Made by a program: the position numbers and the translations under genes. A DNA stretch of 64,000 nt from positions 1 through 64,000 of the forward strand of contig JALBWU010000004.1 of assembly GCA_022678445.1 (NCBI GenBank), written 5' to 3'. This document shows, piece after piece, positions 8,377 to 17,150 of the stretch (positions are counted from its first letter, which is position 1; each line of letters opens with the position of its first letter). The stretch comes from Candidatus Aramenus sp. CH1. Its GTDB lineage: Archaea > Thermoproteota > Thermoprotei_A > Sulfolobales > Sulfolobaceae. The notes below the pieces were generated by a model. The model was not told the DNA's origin, made no database searches, and was given only the letters and a program-made list of their open reading frames with translations.

Positions 8377-10569
8377 CTAGAGATTTACCTTGTCCTCGGT
8401 CTCGGGATAATAGTGGGAAAGGATCTTCGATATGGCTTCCTTTGCCTTCTCCTCCACATCTCTAGGTTTAAGACCTAAGTAGATCCCAGCGTGATACCAG
8501 CTCTTCCCCTGAAAAGACCTCGAGAACAACGAGGCTAGGGAGACCTCGTCTACGTTAATTGGCTTCTCGTAGAAGTACTTCTCCGCTAGCAAGTGGATCG
8601 ACTCCGAGGCCGTATTAAAGGCTATCTCCCCATTGAGGTAAGCTAAGATCTTCGCCTTGTGTATCTCCGCTAAATCCCCTGTACCAAGCGAAGGAGTTGC
8701 CAGAAGGATCTTTATTAAAGCGAGGGGATTAACGTTAAAGTAAACTTGATGTGAAGTCCTCAGAATCTTTTCCTTTAGTAGGATAGATAACGAGGACTCT
8801 AGCCTTTTGCCCTCTTTGGAAACCCCCTTCATTACTATTACGGAGTAGCCTCCTAAGCCTTCGTTTTTCCTCGACGCCAAGTAAACTGGAGTGTAACCGT
8901 TCTTGAGCCAGAACCCCAGAACCTTTACCTCGGCAACGAAAGAGGAGCCAATCCAGTCAATCCCAGCCCTTGCCCCTTCCTTCTCTATTTTCCTCAACAA
9001 CGCAGAACCGTGACCCTGCCCTTGTAACCCAGGGACTACTGCTATCCTCATCACCCTCCAGCCCTTAAGTTTTCCGAAGTTTGCCGCCCTCATGTACTTG
9101 ATTATCCTGTGAGGGATCAAGTTCCCCTCATTTCCTTCTGAGTGCATTATCGCCACAACTTCTTCTTCGTCCAGTCCGCCCTCTTCTACTACTTGTCCTA
9201 TTGCGACGCCCGGGAGCTCCACGAAGACCCTCTGAAAGGCCAGGTCTCCCAGCACCATTAGGTCGTCAGGGGAGTTCCTGTAGTGGGCAGAAACTAGGAC
9301 GCTGTAGACCTGGCGTAAGAACTCGTCGTTTGAGAACATCTCCTCCTGCGTTATTTCCCTCACTCCACCAGAGGCATTCACGTCTTCGGGCTCGGCGTCC
9401 AAAAGGAAAGCGTCGTACATTAGCCTTTCCAAGGGGTCGCCCTTGGCAAACCTTATGGGAAAGCTCAGCTTTACCATCTGGGTGGCGACCTTCAAGTTGT
9501 TCACGTATTTGAGGAAGGACTTGCCCGAACCCTCGTAACCGTGGACAGTAGTCACCAGGACCACTTTCTCCCACCTCCTCATTATGAGGTCTAGATTCTC
9601 TATGCCAAGCGCAGCTGCCTCATCAACCACTATCAGATCCCCGTCCTCATCCTTGGCGAGGTCTGGGGCCAACCACCTAAGTCTCGAGTTCCCTATCCTC
9701 AACGACATTACCTTCCCATCCCTCGATTCGTTGAGCTTCACCTTCACGTTAAACGCCTTGGCTCCTCTCAAAACCGCGTTTATGACCTCTGAAGACGAGT
9801 AGTACGATGGGGAGGTCAGAACAATCGATGCCCCCTCGTCCTGTTTCCTGACCATGAACCACGAGAGGGCTAGCCCAACAGCGAAGCTTTTCCCCCTCCC
9901 CCTCGGCGCAACCACTGAGAAGACCCTCTTGCCACCTTCCTCGACGAAGTTGAACTCCTCCAACACTTTAGCTTGGTCGTCGGTTAGGCACAACTCGTAG
10001 AGCCTCTTAGGTATGCTAAACCCTCCCTTCTTCTTAGGAAGGGACGTCTCAGCAGACGAGAAAGGGTTAACCCTCTCTTCGTTGTCGTCCACGTATATAA
10101 CTCCCCTCCTAGTTTTAGCGAGCCTTATGAACCTCTCCTCAAATAGGTCCTTTACCGCTCCCTTCCTGGTCAAGGACGACTTGTAGAGCTTGTTTGCCTT
10201 AATGTCGTCTGAGTAAAGTAAAACAATCCCGCCCCCTCTGGCCATGTCGCTTAACCTCGCTACATAGTTGGGCCTAAAGTCGTCAACGGCATCGAGCACT
10301 ACTACGTCGAAGGTGCTGCCCAAGTACCTCTCAGAGGAAGAGTAGTCTATGTCGACTAGCTCGCCGTGAAGCTTCTTGAACTCCTTAAGCCTTTCCTTAC
10401 TGCCCTCGACCCAAGGATGAAAGGCATAGGCTACCGTGACGCTTTTGTTGAAGCCTAGGTACTCGTCAAGCACCTCCAGCGCCTTATTGAGGCTCTCCTT
10501 GCCTTGGAGGAAAAAGAAGTACCTATAGAACCCCTTCTTGGCGTCCTTGAACAGCTCAAGGAACTTCAT
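8377..10569 (-). CDS. tmcA: tRNA/rRNA cytidine acetyltransferase TmcA, copy 1
   Basis: A 730-residue enzyme of the TmcA/NAT10/Kre33 family that makes N4-acetylcytidine in RNA using acetyl-CoA and ATP. Domain order is the N-terminal DUF1726-like domain with AYAFHPW and DYSSSERYLG (about 1-120), the RNA helicase-like ATPase with Walker A PRGRGKS (K227) and Walker B VVDEAA (D316-E317), a GNAT acetyltransferase domain with the acetyl-CoA loop VVPGLQGQGHGSALL, and a C-terminal tRNA-binding helical domain. All key motifs look intact. The ATG overlaps the 3' end of the upstream dehydrogenase gene by 14 bp, so translation is probably coupled. A paralogue lies at 17984-20260; a division between tRNA and rRNA targets is possible but unproven. 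Confidence 0.93.
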   Translation of the reverse strand: MKFLELFKDAKKGFYRYFFFLQGKESLNKALEVLDEYLGFNKSVTVAYAFHPWVEGSKERLKEFKKLHGELVDIDYSSSERYLGSTFDVVVLDAVDDFRPNYVARLSDMARGGGIVLLYSDDIKANKLYKSSLTRKGAVKDLFEERFIRLAKTRRGVIYVDDNEERVNPFSSAETSLPKKKGGFSIPKRLYELCLTDDQAKVLEEFNFVEEGGKRVFSVVAPRGRGKSFAVGLALSWFMVRKQDEGASIVLTSPSYYSSSEVINAVLRGAKAFNVKVKLNESRDGKVMSLRIGNSRLRWLAPDLAKDEDGDLIVVDEAAALGIENLDLIMRRWEKVVLVTTVHGYEGSGKSFLKYVNNLKVATQMVKLSFPIRFAKGDPLERLMYDAFLLDAEPEDVNASGGVREITQEEMFSNDEFLRQVYSVLVSAHYRNSPDDLMVLGDLAFQRVFVELPGVAIGQVVEEGGLDEEEVVAIMHSEGNEGNLIPHRIIKYMRAANFGKLKGWRVMRIAVVPGLQGQGHGSALLRKIEKEGARAGIDWIGSSFVAEVKVLGFWLKNGYTPVYLASRKNEGLGGYSVIVMKGVSKEGKRLESSLSILLKEKILRTSHQVYFNVNPLALIKILLATPSLGTGDLAEIHKAKILAYLNGEIAFNTASESIHLLAEKYFYEKPINVDEVSLASLFSRSFQGKSWYHAGIYLGLKPRDVEEKAKEAISKILSHYYPETEDKVNL

Positions 10570-11497
10570 AGATGGGCCTCTCTCCCCTTAAGGCAAACAA
10601 CAAGTTCTTTACCGCCACCTCCGCCATCTTCTCCCTAGTCTCCCACGTGGCGCTGCCGAGGTGGGGCGTCAGTACAACGTTGTCGAGCTTTACTAGTTCG
10701 TTGTCCGCGCCAATAGGTTCCCTCTCAAAGACGTCAAGAGCCGCTCCCCTTATCCACCCCTCCTTGAGGGCCTTGACCAACGCCTTCTCGTCTACCACAG
10801 CGCCCCTTGAGGCGTTAATTAGGAATGAGCTTCTCTTCATCAGCCTTAGCTTTTCCTCGTTGACGAGGTGGTAGGTGGAGGGGTTTAAATCTACTGCGAT
10901 CACCAGATAATCGGACTCCCTAAACAAGGTATCCACGTCTACGAACTCCCACTCTACGTCGTGGGGCCTCCTGCTGTTGTAGATAACCTTCATGTCAAAC
11001 CCCTTTGCCCTCTTCGCCACTGCCATCCCAATCCTCCCCATGCCCAGAATGCCAAGAACCTTTCCGTGAACCTCAGTCCCCAACATGAACGTAGGGTACC
11101 AGGGGGTGTTCCACTTGCTCTCCCTGATCAGCCTATCCCCCTCTACTATTCTCCTGGCCACTGCGATTATGAGGCCGAAGATTAGATCGGCGGTGGCGTC
11201 GGTTAGGACCTCGGGAGTGTACGTCACGGTTATCCCCCTTTTCTTAGCGTACTGTACGTCTATGTGGTCATATCCTACGCTGTAAGTACTGATTACTCTT
11301 AGCCTAGGGGCTAGGTCGATGACCTCCCTGTCAACCCCCTCAGTTAAAGTCACCAGAATTCCGTCCTTATCCCTCACGTGCTCTATGATCCACTCCCTTG
11401 GGGGAGGGTATTCCTTGTCCCATATCTCGACACTGACGTAACTGGATAGATGGTCCAACCACTTGCCCGGGAGTTGCCTAGTTACTAGGACTTTCAT
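10556..11497 (-). CDS. D-2-hydroxyacid dehydrogenase (glyoxylate reductase-like)
   Basis: A 313-residue NAD(P)-dependent oxidoreductase that interconverts 2-oxo acids and D-2-hydroxy acids. The Rossmann loop GILGMGRIG (about 149-157) binds the nucleotide. The catalytic triad is visible as R231 (NASRGAVVDE), E260 (FEREP) and H279 (TPHLGSAT). This pattern fits glyoxylate/hydroxypyruvate reductase and also the catalytic part of phosphoglycerate dehydrogenase; there is no C-terminal ACT domain, so glyoxylate or hydroxypyruvate reductase is preferred. It is first in a two-gene unit with tmcA copy 1. A TATA box centred near 11523 predicts a leaderless start. Confidence 0.85.
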   Translation of the reverse strand: MKVLVTRQLPGKWLDHLSSYVSVEIWDKEYPPPREWIIEHVRDKDGILVTLTEGVDREVIDLAPRLRVISTYSVGYDHIDVQYAKKRGITVTYTPEVLTDATADLIFGLIIAVARRIVEGDRLIRESKWNTPWYPTFMLGTEVHGKVLGILGMGRIGMAVAKRAKGFDMKVIYNSRRPHDVEWEFVDVDTLFRESDYLVIAVDLNPSTYHLVNEEKLRLMKRSSFLINASRGAVVDEKALVKALKEGWIRGAALDVFEREPIGADNELVKLDNVVLTPHLGSATWETREKMAEVAVKNLLFALRGERPIYEVP

Positions 11498-11709
11498 ATG
11501 TGTATTTTCGCGGTATCCTATATATTAATGAGGAAGGCACTGGAACTCGTCTTGAAACGTCATTTTAATTAACTAAAATTTATTTAAACGAAACGCAGTT
11601 GCTGTGAATTACATTTCAGATTTTTAAATATTTCTAGTCGCATAAAAGCTACAATTTTCTGTGATAAAACCTGAAATCCTTATATTTTAATTTAAGAGGA
11701 AGGTCTTCC
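11498..11709. promoter_or_regulatory. divergent promoter region
   Basis: This 212-bp gap separates the minus-strand dehydrogenase from the plus-strand MFS gene. TATA-like CTATATATTAA (about 11518-11530) lies 26 bp before the ATG at 11497, and TATATTTTAA (11681-11690) lies 26 bp before the ATG at 11710. Both transcripts are therefore predicted to be leaderless. No small gene or repeat was seen in the middle. Confidence 0.5.
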
Positions 11710-12897
11710 ATGAGACGGTACGTACACGCCACCATAGCGTCCACGCTGGCGTGGGCAGGAAACATATACGACCTCCTTCTAATCACCTACGTCTACCCCT
11801 ACCTATCCTCAGCGTACTCACTGAACTTCTTCGCACTCTCCGCCCTCTTCGCTTTAGGCCTTATTGGGAGGGTAATAGGCGGACTCGCGTTTGGGAGGTA
11901 CGCTGACGCGATAGGTAGGAAGCCAGTGCTCATCATAGGTACCGGGGGATACGCAGTATTCCAGGGAATAATGGCCTTCTCGCCTAACGTTTTCCTCCTT
12001 TTCGCCTTTAGGTTACTTGAAGGCGTGTTTATGGGGGGCGAGTGGACAGCAGGGACCGTGATAGCTTACGAACAAGCACCGACCTCGATGAAAGGCGTAG
12101 TGACCGGGATAGTTCAAGCAGGGTACGGGATAGGCTACGCCTTGACTGGCGCTACTTACCTCCTTTTCCTCCCAGTCATACACACCGAGTGGAGGTACTT
12201 CCTCCTAGTGGGAGCTTTACCCTTGCTGTTAGTTCCCTATATACAGTTTAAGGTATGTGAGTCCAGGAGCTCAACGTCTAGCGCCTCTGTAAAGTACAAA
12301 GATTACTACCCTGTGCTAGTCAAAGCAACGCTTGGCATATCGGGCATGTTTGTTGCCTACTTTTCGCTCTTCGGGAACTACCCAGTGGTGGAAGAGTACT
12401 ACTCTCACGTAAGCCCGTCAGAAGTGGGCGATATCCTCACAGTGGCTAACTTATTACTCGCGGTGTCCTTCGTGTTGTTTGGCAGGCTGGCGGATTACGT
12501 AAACAAGAAAAAGCTCATATACGCAGGGCTAATTGGCCTCCTAGTCTCCCTGCCTTTTGCTGTGCCGGGCTTAGCACCAGTTAACAACGTCGCCATCTAT
12601 CTGGGTACTGTAGTATTCGCGTTTTCCACTGGATTCTGGCCCCTCATGCCCCTTCTGGTTGCAGAGACCGTACCCCTAGAGGTCAGGGGAACCTTGTCTG
12701 GCTTCGCGTATAACTTCGGGAGTTTTGTCGGAGGAATGGCTAACATCGTCTTGGGATTCATAGGCTCAGCGTTTGGGATGGGGGCCTTGGCAAAGGCCAT
12801 TGACGGCGCGGGCATGCTGGCCATCGCTGTAGTTTTGGTCAGCGTTATAACGTGGCCCAAGAGCGGTAGCACTGCGAACGTAGTGAGTAACGGGTGA
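11710..12897 (+). CDS. MFS transporter of the metabolite:H+ symporter type
   Basis: A 395-residue membrane protein with about 12 hydrophobic segments. The loop between segments 2 and 3 carries the MFS signature GRYADAIGRKPVL, and the second half repeats it as GRLADYVNKKKL. This is the arrangement of the metabolite:proton symporter (sialic acid, shikimate, citrate) branch. Segment 1 contains WAGNIYDLLL, also typical of that branch. A leaderless promoter precedes it. The substrate is unknown, though an organic acid or sugar is most likely from the family. Confidence 0.85.
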   Translation: MRRYVHATIASTLAWAGNIYDLLLITYVYPYLSSAYSLNFFALSALFALGLIGRVIGGLAFGRYADAIGRKPVLIIGTGGYAVFQGIMAFSPNVFLLFAFRLLEGVFMGGEWTAGTVIAYEQAPTSMKGVVTGIVQAGYGIGYALTGATYLLFLPVIHTEWRYFLLVGALPLLLVPYIQFKVCESRSSTSSASVKYKDYYPVLVKATLGISGMFVAYFSLFGNYPVVEEYYSHVSPSEVGDILTVANLLLAVSFVLFGRLADYVNKKKLIYAGLIGLLVSLPFAVPGLAPVNNVAIYLGTVVFAFSTGFWPLMPLLVAETVPLEVRGTLSGFAYNFGSFVGGMANIVLGFIGSAFGMGALAKAIDGAGMLAIAVVLVSVITWPKSGSTANVVSNG

Positions 12898-12957
12898 AAA
12901 AGTTTTATTGAATACGTCAGTAATATTTAAATTCTATTTATAACAATTATTCTCTAT

Positions 12958-13350
12958 ATGAAAATAGTTTTAGCGTACGACGGATCTGAAAACTCTAAAA
13001 AGGCACTAATTTTTATGCTGAGGTTCGTAAAGAAAGAGGACGAGATACACTTCGTCACTGTGGTTAAGGAAGCCCCCAAGTCCCCAGAACAGGTGATAAT
13101 AGAGTCCGAGGAAAAGGCGGAAAAAATGTTCGACGAGATCAAGGAAGAGGTAGTGGGTTATAACGTGAAGACCAAGATCCTCGAGAGCAACGACGTCCCA
13201 GACGCCATTATAGAGTATTGCAAGCAAGTAGGGTGCAACTTGATAGTGACGGGAAGCAGAGGACTTACCGGAATAAAGAAGGCAATACTCGGGAGCGTCT
13301 CCTCTGCCCTTGCCAGCAAATCTCCGTACCCCGTTCTCATCGTCAAATAA
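12958..13350 (+). CDS. universal stress protein (UspA family)
   Basis: A 130-residue single-domain protein with the UspA alpha/beta fold. The N-terminal strand KIVLAYDGSENSKKAL carries the conserved Asp, and the C-terminal ATP-binding loop GSRGLTGIKKAILGSVSSAL fits the G-x2-G-x9-G-S pattern, so it probably binds ATP. It stands between an MFS gene and an ABC exporter, all on the plus strand, but each seems to have its own promoter. Its exact role is not predictable. Confidence 0.92.
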   Translation: MKIVLAYDGSENSKKALIFMLRFVKKEDEIHFVTVVKEAPKSPEQVIIESEEKAEKMFDEIKEEVVGYNVKTKILESNDVPDAIIEYCKQVGCNLIVTGSRGLTGIKKAILGSVSSALASKSPYPVLIVK

Positions 13351-13370
13351 GATATATCTTTTTCACTAGC

Positions 13371-13378
13371 TTTTTTAA
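13371..13378 (+). promoter_or_regulatory. TATA box of the ABC exporter operon
   Basis: TTTTTTAA is centred 26 bp before the ATG at 13400, so the exporter mRNA should be leaderless. The same T-run may terminate the preceding uspA transcript. Confidence 0.45.
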
Positions 13379-13399
13379 CCAGATGACGAATACTATTTT

Positions 13400-14350
13400 A
13401 TGAGTTCTGTTATCGCTAAGGACCTTACAAAGAAGTACGGCGACTTCGTCGCAGTAGATCACATAAACTTCGAGATCGAGAAAGGGGAAATATACGGGCT
13501 GTTAGGCCCAAATGGAGCAGGTAAGACTACGACGATAAAGATGCTCACTGGTCTGACTCCTCCCACGGAGGGAGACGCAATAGTAGCTGGCTACAGCGTG
13601 AGGAAACAGCCCCTAGAAGTGAAGAGGAGGATAGGCTGGATCTCCTCGGAAGTGATACTCGATGACGAGCTCACCGCTTGGGAGAACTTGGAGATCCAAG
13701 CTAAGTTACAAGAAGTAAAGGACTGGAAGGAGAGGGCATTACAGCTCTTGGACTACTTCGGGATAAAGGAGTTCAAGAACAGGAAGGCCGGTAAGTTCTC
13801 CACAGGCATGAGGAAAAAGCTCGAGATCTCCATGGCCCTCCTCAACTCCCCAGAGATAGTCTTCATGGACGAGCCCACCATAGGGCTTGACGTAAACACC
13901 AGGACGTCCATGTGGAACTTGATAAGGCAGATCAACAAGGACTACTCAGTGACGGTCTTGCTGACGACCCACTACATGGAGGAAGCTGACTCCCTGTGCA
14001 ATAGGATAAGTATCATAAACAAGGGGAAGATCATAGCCACGGGATCTCCAGAGTTTCTAAAGGAGAAGTACGGGGGCGACGTAATCGAGATAGAGCTAAG
14101 GAGGGATGTAGACGTGAAGTTGCCCTACGAAGTGACAAAGAAGGACGGAAGACTGAGAATCAAAGTGCCAAGTGCTGAGAACGCCATCTTGGAAGTTGTG
14201 AACGCGGTGGGGAGCCAGAATATAAAGTCGTTGAAGTTCAATAAGTCCAGCCTCGACACAGTGTTCATAACGCTAACTGGAGGTAGCCTTGAGGAAGAGG
14301 AGTTAGACGCCAGGAAGTTCTACGCGATGATAAGGAGGGCTAGAAGGTGA
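13400..14350 (+). CDS. ABC-2 type exporter, ATP-binding subunit
   Basis: A 316-residue nucleotide-binding subunit of the DrrA/CcmA type. Walker A GPNGAGKTTT (about residues 37-46), signature FSTGMRKKLEIS and Walker B IVFMDEPTIGLD are intact, followed by the switch histidine in LTTHYMEEAD. The C-terminal 85 residues form the extra regulatory domain of this branch. The stop codon overlaps the start of the permease gene (GTGA), showing they form one transporter. Drug, lipid or glycolipid export are possible; nothing nearby identifies the substrate. Confidence 0.92.
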   Translation: MSSVIAKDLTKKYGDFVAVDHINFEIEKGEIYGLLGPNGAGKTTTIKMLTGLTPPTEGDAIVAGYSVRKQPLEVKRRIGWISSEVILDDELTAWENLEIQAKLQEVKDWKERALQLLDYFGIKEFKNRKAGKFSTGMRKKLEISMALLNSPEIVFMDEPTIGLDVNTRTSMWNLIRQINKDYSVTVLLTTHYMEEADSLCNRISIINKGKIIATGSPEFLKEKYGGDVIEIELRRDVDVKLPYEVTKKDGRLRIKVPSAENAILEVVNAVGSQNIKSLKFNKSSLDTVFITLTGGSLEEEELDARKFYAMIRRARR

Positions 14351-15123
14351 GGGAAATTATGGAGAAGTTTTCCGCGCTGTACTTGAGGGAGATGAAGAGG
14401 GTCTACAGGAGCGTGTATATGTGGATAATGTTAGTGTCTCAACCAATAATGTGGCTCATATTCTTTGGCAGTAGCTTCTCCCAGGTCCCTTCCCAGTTCT
14501 TGGAGACCTTCTTCCACACCACCAACTACATAGCCTTCATACTCCCAGGGGAGCTATCAGTATCTATGCTGTTCGTGGGGATGTTCAGCTCCATGAGCTT
14601 AATTCAGGACAAGAGGTTCGGTTACCTAAAGAGGGTAATGGTAACTCCTACGCCCAAGTACGACGTGTTCTTGGCAAAGGTCTTCGGTGGGGCAACTAGG
14701 GGCTTAATCCAAGCCCCTATCATGATAGTGGCGAGCCTAGCTTTGGGCGTTTCCCTAAACCTCTCTCCTTTGTCTATAGCCGTACTGTTCCTGAGCTTAT
14801 TCCTAATTGGAATAGGTTTCGCTTCCCTCTACTCAATTTTGACAATTAAGACGAGTGACTGGCAAGCCCCTGGTGTAGTCGCTAACCTCATAAACCTTCC
14901 CCTCATGTTCTCCAGCACTGCGCTCTTTCCCAAGACGTTCTTCCCGGACTGGTTAAAGACAATAAGCGACGTAAACCCAATTAGCTACTCGGCCGAGCTC
15001 GGTAGGGAGGTACTTTTGAACGGAGACCCAAACTGGGCTTACTTGGGCTATTTGGCGATATTTTCGGTAGTAATGATGCTATTGGGAACAGTAATAGCTA
15101 ATAAGGAGCTGCAGCCCGAGTAA
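14347..15123 (+). CDS. ABC-2 type exporter, permease subunit
   Basis: A 258-residue membrane protein of the ABC-2 permease family with six predicted membrane segments. The first cytoplasmic stretch and the coupling-helix region (KRVMVTPTPKYDVFLAKV) look typical. It starts with GTG at 14347, using the GTGA overlap with the ATPase gene, so the two are translationally coupled. It forms the membrane pore of the exporter. Substrate is unknown. Confidence 0.88.
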   Translation: MREIMEKFSALYLREMKRVYRSVYMWIMLVSQPIMWLIFFGSSFSQVPSQFLETFFHTTNYIAFILPGELSVSMLFVGMFSSMSLIQDKRFGYLKRVMVTPTPKYDVFLAKVFGGATRGLIQAPIMIVASLALGVSLNLSPLSIAVLFLSLFLIGIGFASLYSILTIKTSDWQAPGVVANLINLPLMFSSTALFPKTFFPDWLKTISDVNPISYSAELGREVLLNGDPNWAYLGYLAIFSVVMMLLGTVIANKELQPE

Positions 15124-15160
15124 AAAGACAAACTCAAGAAAAGATGGGGGAACTTCTACC

Positions 15161-16549
15161 TTATTTCTTTATCCTTTCGATGTACTCATCTATAATGATT
15201 AGCTCGTTGTTCTCGTCAACCACAAGGCTTCCTGGTCTTCCCTTCCTTCCCAAAATCGAGTACCATAGAACAGCTATTGCCAACACAGTGGCCAAATAAG
15301 AACTCTGCAGTAGGTCAGGGGCTTGAAGCGTGTTTACTATTCCCCACAAGTTAAGGGAAGTAGCCACAATAGGTATTAGCAAAGTGGCTAAGCTCAATTG
15401 CCTAATCCTGTAGTAAAACACTGGAACGCCAAAACCGTCGACCACTCTTCCCGTAAGCCACAGGAGCCCGCTAATCAAGCTGACCTCTTGGAAAGCCTGG
15501 TCTATGCCAACTGCTATGATTGAGCTGACCGTTACTGCCGCTGTAATTCCTCCAACAAAAAGCGTTGCTACTATCGGTTCTCCAGCCCTATTAACTCTCG
15601 AAAAGACCTTAGGTGCAGCGTTCTCCCTGGCCAGGTTAAACAGTATCCTGGCTGCGCCTACGGTAGTTCCAATGTTAGAGGAAAGGAGGCTGTTTATTGA
15701 GAGTATTAGCGCTATGGCCATAGGTATGGAACCGAAGTAGAACATCTCGTAAAGCAGGGGCTGAGGGTTGTTAGCTAGGGCAGTTAAGGAACCATTCCAT
15801 AACGCGACAAGGGCATAAGTGCCCAGTAACATAGTTATTCCTCCAATGGCGAGGGCCATCCACATTCCCGCAGTCACATTCTTCGTGGGTTTCTTGGTCT
15901 CCTCCCCCAAGTAGGTGGCTGCTCCGGCTCCAGATATGCTTACCATAGAGAGGACGAAGGCCTCAGCCAAGTTTTGGGCGGGGGTATTAGAGGGTGTAAA
16001 GTAGTCTGGGTGGAAACCACGTGTCAGAGACAGGCCAAAAAGCACAACTAAAAGGACTGCCTCCAAGGTAGCACTTATTGACACAACGTAACCTAGTAGT
16101 TGTTTAACGTGAGTGAGCGAGATAAGAGTGGGGTATAGTACTCCTACTGCGACAACTAGATAGCCGACCCAAGATGGAACGGAGTAGCCCAGCAACGACA
16201 GGGCTATCGAGAACAGGAGGTATATTGTAATGGAATTTACGGCGTTCAAGAAGGAATAGGCAAAAGCTTCCGTTATTGCCTCAAAGAACGATATCTTCTT
16301 GGATTTCCACGCACTGTACCCATAAGTGTAATAACCACCCGCTGATGCCAGCTTACTTGTGTATCCAGTAAGGGTAAATATCCAGAGAGCGCTTCCCAAC
16401 AATGCAAGCAAAGTCGTGAAGACGACTGAGTGACCTGCGTAAAGTATCGCAGCAGTGGTAGTAGAAACTACACTGCCTAATGGTGCAGTGACTGCCATGG
16501 CTTGGCCATAGGTCTCCTTAAGAGAAATTGATCCCTTTGAGAGCCTCAT
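15161..16549 (-). CDS. APC-family amino acid permease
   Basis: A 462-residue membrane protein with about 12 hydrophobic segments. The first helix contains AVTAPLGSVVSTTTAAILYAG and a later one SISGAGAATYLGEETKKP, the glycine-rich unwound segments that bind substrate in APC transporters. It most likely takes up an amino acid with protons or sodium; the exact substrate cannot be told. The gene is monocistronic. Directly before its ATG is one arm of a long inverted repeat whose other arm lies 52 bp farther out, with the likely TATA box between them, which points to tight repression or activation. Confidence 0.88.
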   Translation of the reverse strand: MRLSKGSISLKETYGQAMAVTAPLGSVVSTTTAAILYAGHSVVFTTLLALLGSALWIFTLTGYTSKLASAGGYYTYGYSAWKSKKISFFEAITEAFAYSFLNAVNSITIYLLFSIALSLLGYSVPSWVGYLVVAVGVLYPTLISLTHVKQLLGYVVSISATLEAVLLVVLFGLSLTRGFHPDYFTPSNTPAQNLAEAFVLSMVSISGAGAATYLGEETKKPTKNVTAGMWMALAIGGITMLLGTYALVALWNGSLTALANNPQPLLYEMFYFGSIPMAIALILSINSLLSSNIGTTVGAARILFNLARENAAPKVFSRVNRAGEPIVATLFVGGITAAVTVSSIIAVGIDQAFQEVSLISGLLWLTGRVVDGFGVPVFYYRIRQLSLATLLIPIVATSLNLWGIVNTLQAPDLLQSSYLATVLAIAVLWYSILGRKGRPGSLVVDENNELIIIDEYIERIKK

Positions 16550-16551
16550 AT

Positions 16552-16635
16552 TCTCCCTTTAAGCTTTTCGTTCCTAAAAGTTTAAAAAATTTCCCTTGAT
16601 TCTTCGCGTTAACTTCAGCAAAGCTTAAAGGGAGA
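16552..16635. promoter_or_regulatory. 16-bp perfect inverted repeat framing the permease promoter
   Basis: TCTCCCTTTAAGCTTT (16552-16567) and AAAGCTTAAAGGGAGA (16620-16635) are perfect inverse copies separated by 52 bp. The near arm sits 2 bp from the permease start codon. An AT-rich element at about 16575-16590 in the spacer is the likely TATA box. A 9-bp direct repeat TTCCCTTGA also occurs at 16591-16599 and 16636-16644. This looks like paired operator sites for one regulator. Confidence 0.5.
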
Positions 16636-16710
16636 TTCCCTTGAAAAGAATAGATTTGGCTTAAATGGAAATAAAAAATTATTTAACCATAAATCTATGT
16701 AAGATAGAAG

Positions 16711-17043
16711 TTATTTGGCAGTGCTTGTTGCCTCTTTTTTACCTTCTGCAACGCAACTTTTTAAGGTGTCCTTAAGTTCCTCAAACCGTATTTTCATCTC
16801 AGGGGGAAAGGGCTTCTTTGGCTTAATCGATTCCAATATCTGGACTGCCTCATTTACTAATTGTAGTGAACGATTTATATCGGATGACTTGTAGGCTTCT
16901 TTTACTTTCTTCACCGCGTTCCTATAGTTGTTGAGGTCTTCCTCTGTGACTTCCCCGTTCTTTACCAAGAACGTCTCCATGTCAGCCGTAACTAAGGGAA
17001 TTAGAAGGTCTATCGCAGTCCACAGTTTCTCGTACACATTCAT
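16711..17043 (-). CDS. helical protein of unknown function
   Basis: A 110-residue protein that I do not recognise. It is almost entirely alpha-helical and charged, with helices around IDLLIPLVTADMETFLV, TEEDLNNYRNAVKKVKEAY and RSLQLVNEAVQILESI, a Pro-rich turn PKKPFPPEM, then a final helix. No catalytic or metal-binding motif is visible apart from one cysteine. It is a single-gene unit divergent from the heme A synthase-like gene (107 bp apart). Confidence 0.6.
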   Translation of the reverse strand: MNVYEKLWTAIDLLIPLVTADMETFLVKNGEVTEEDLNNYRNAVKKVKEAYKSSDINRSLQLVNEAVQILESIKPKKPFPPEMKIRFEELKDTLKSCVAEGKKEATSTAK

Positions 17044-17150
17044 TAAGAGAAGATTTAGATATGCTAATTTTATAAATCTTAGTTGAAATCGGATGTTAGT
17101 TAATTTTTTTCTTCATAAGCTTTTTAACGAACTTTTCGAAGCTTATAGTC

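Noticed and set aside
9201-9574. Overlapping open frames of about 100 codons on both strands inside tmcA copy 1
   Set aside because: They are Arg/Pro/Ser-rich shadows of a conserved ATPase domain and show no recognisable domain or start signals.
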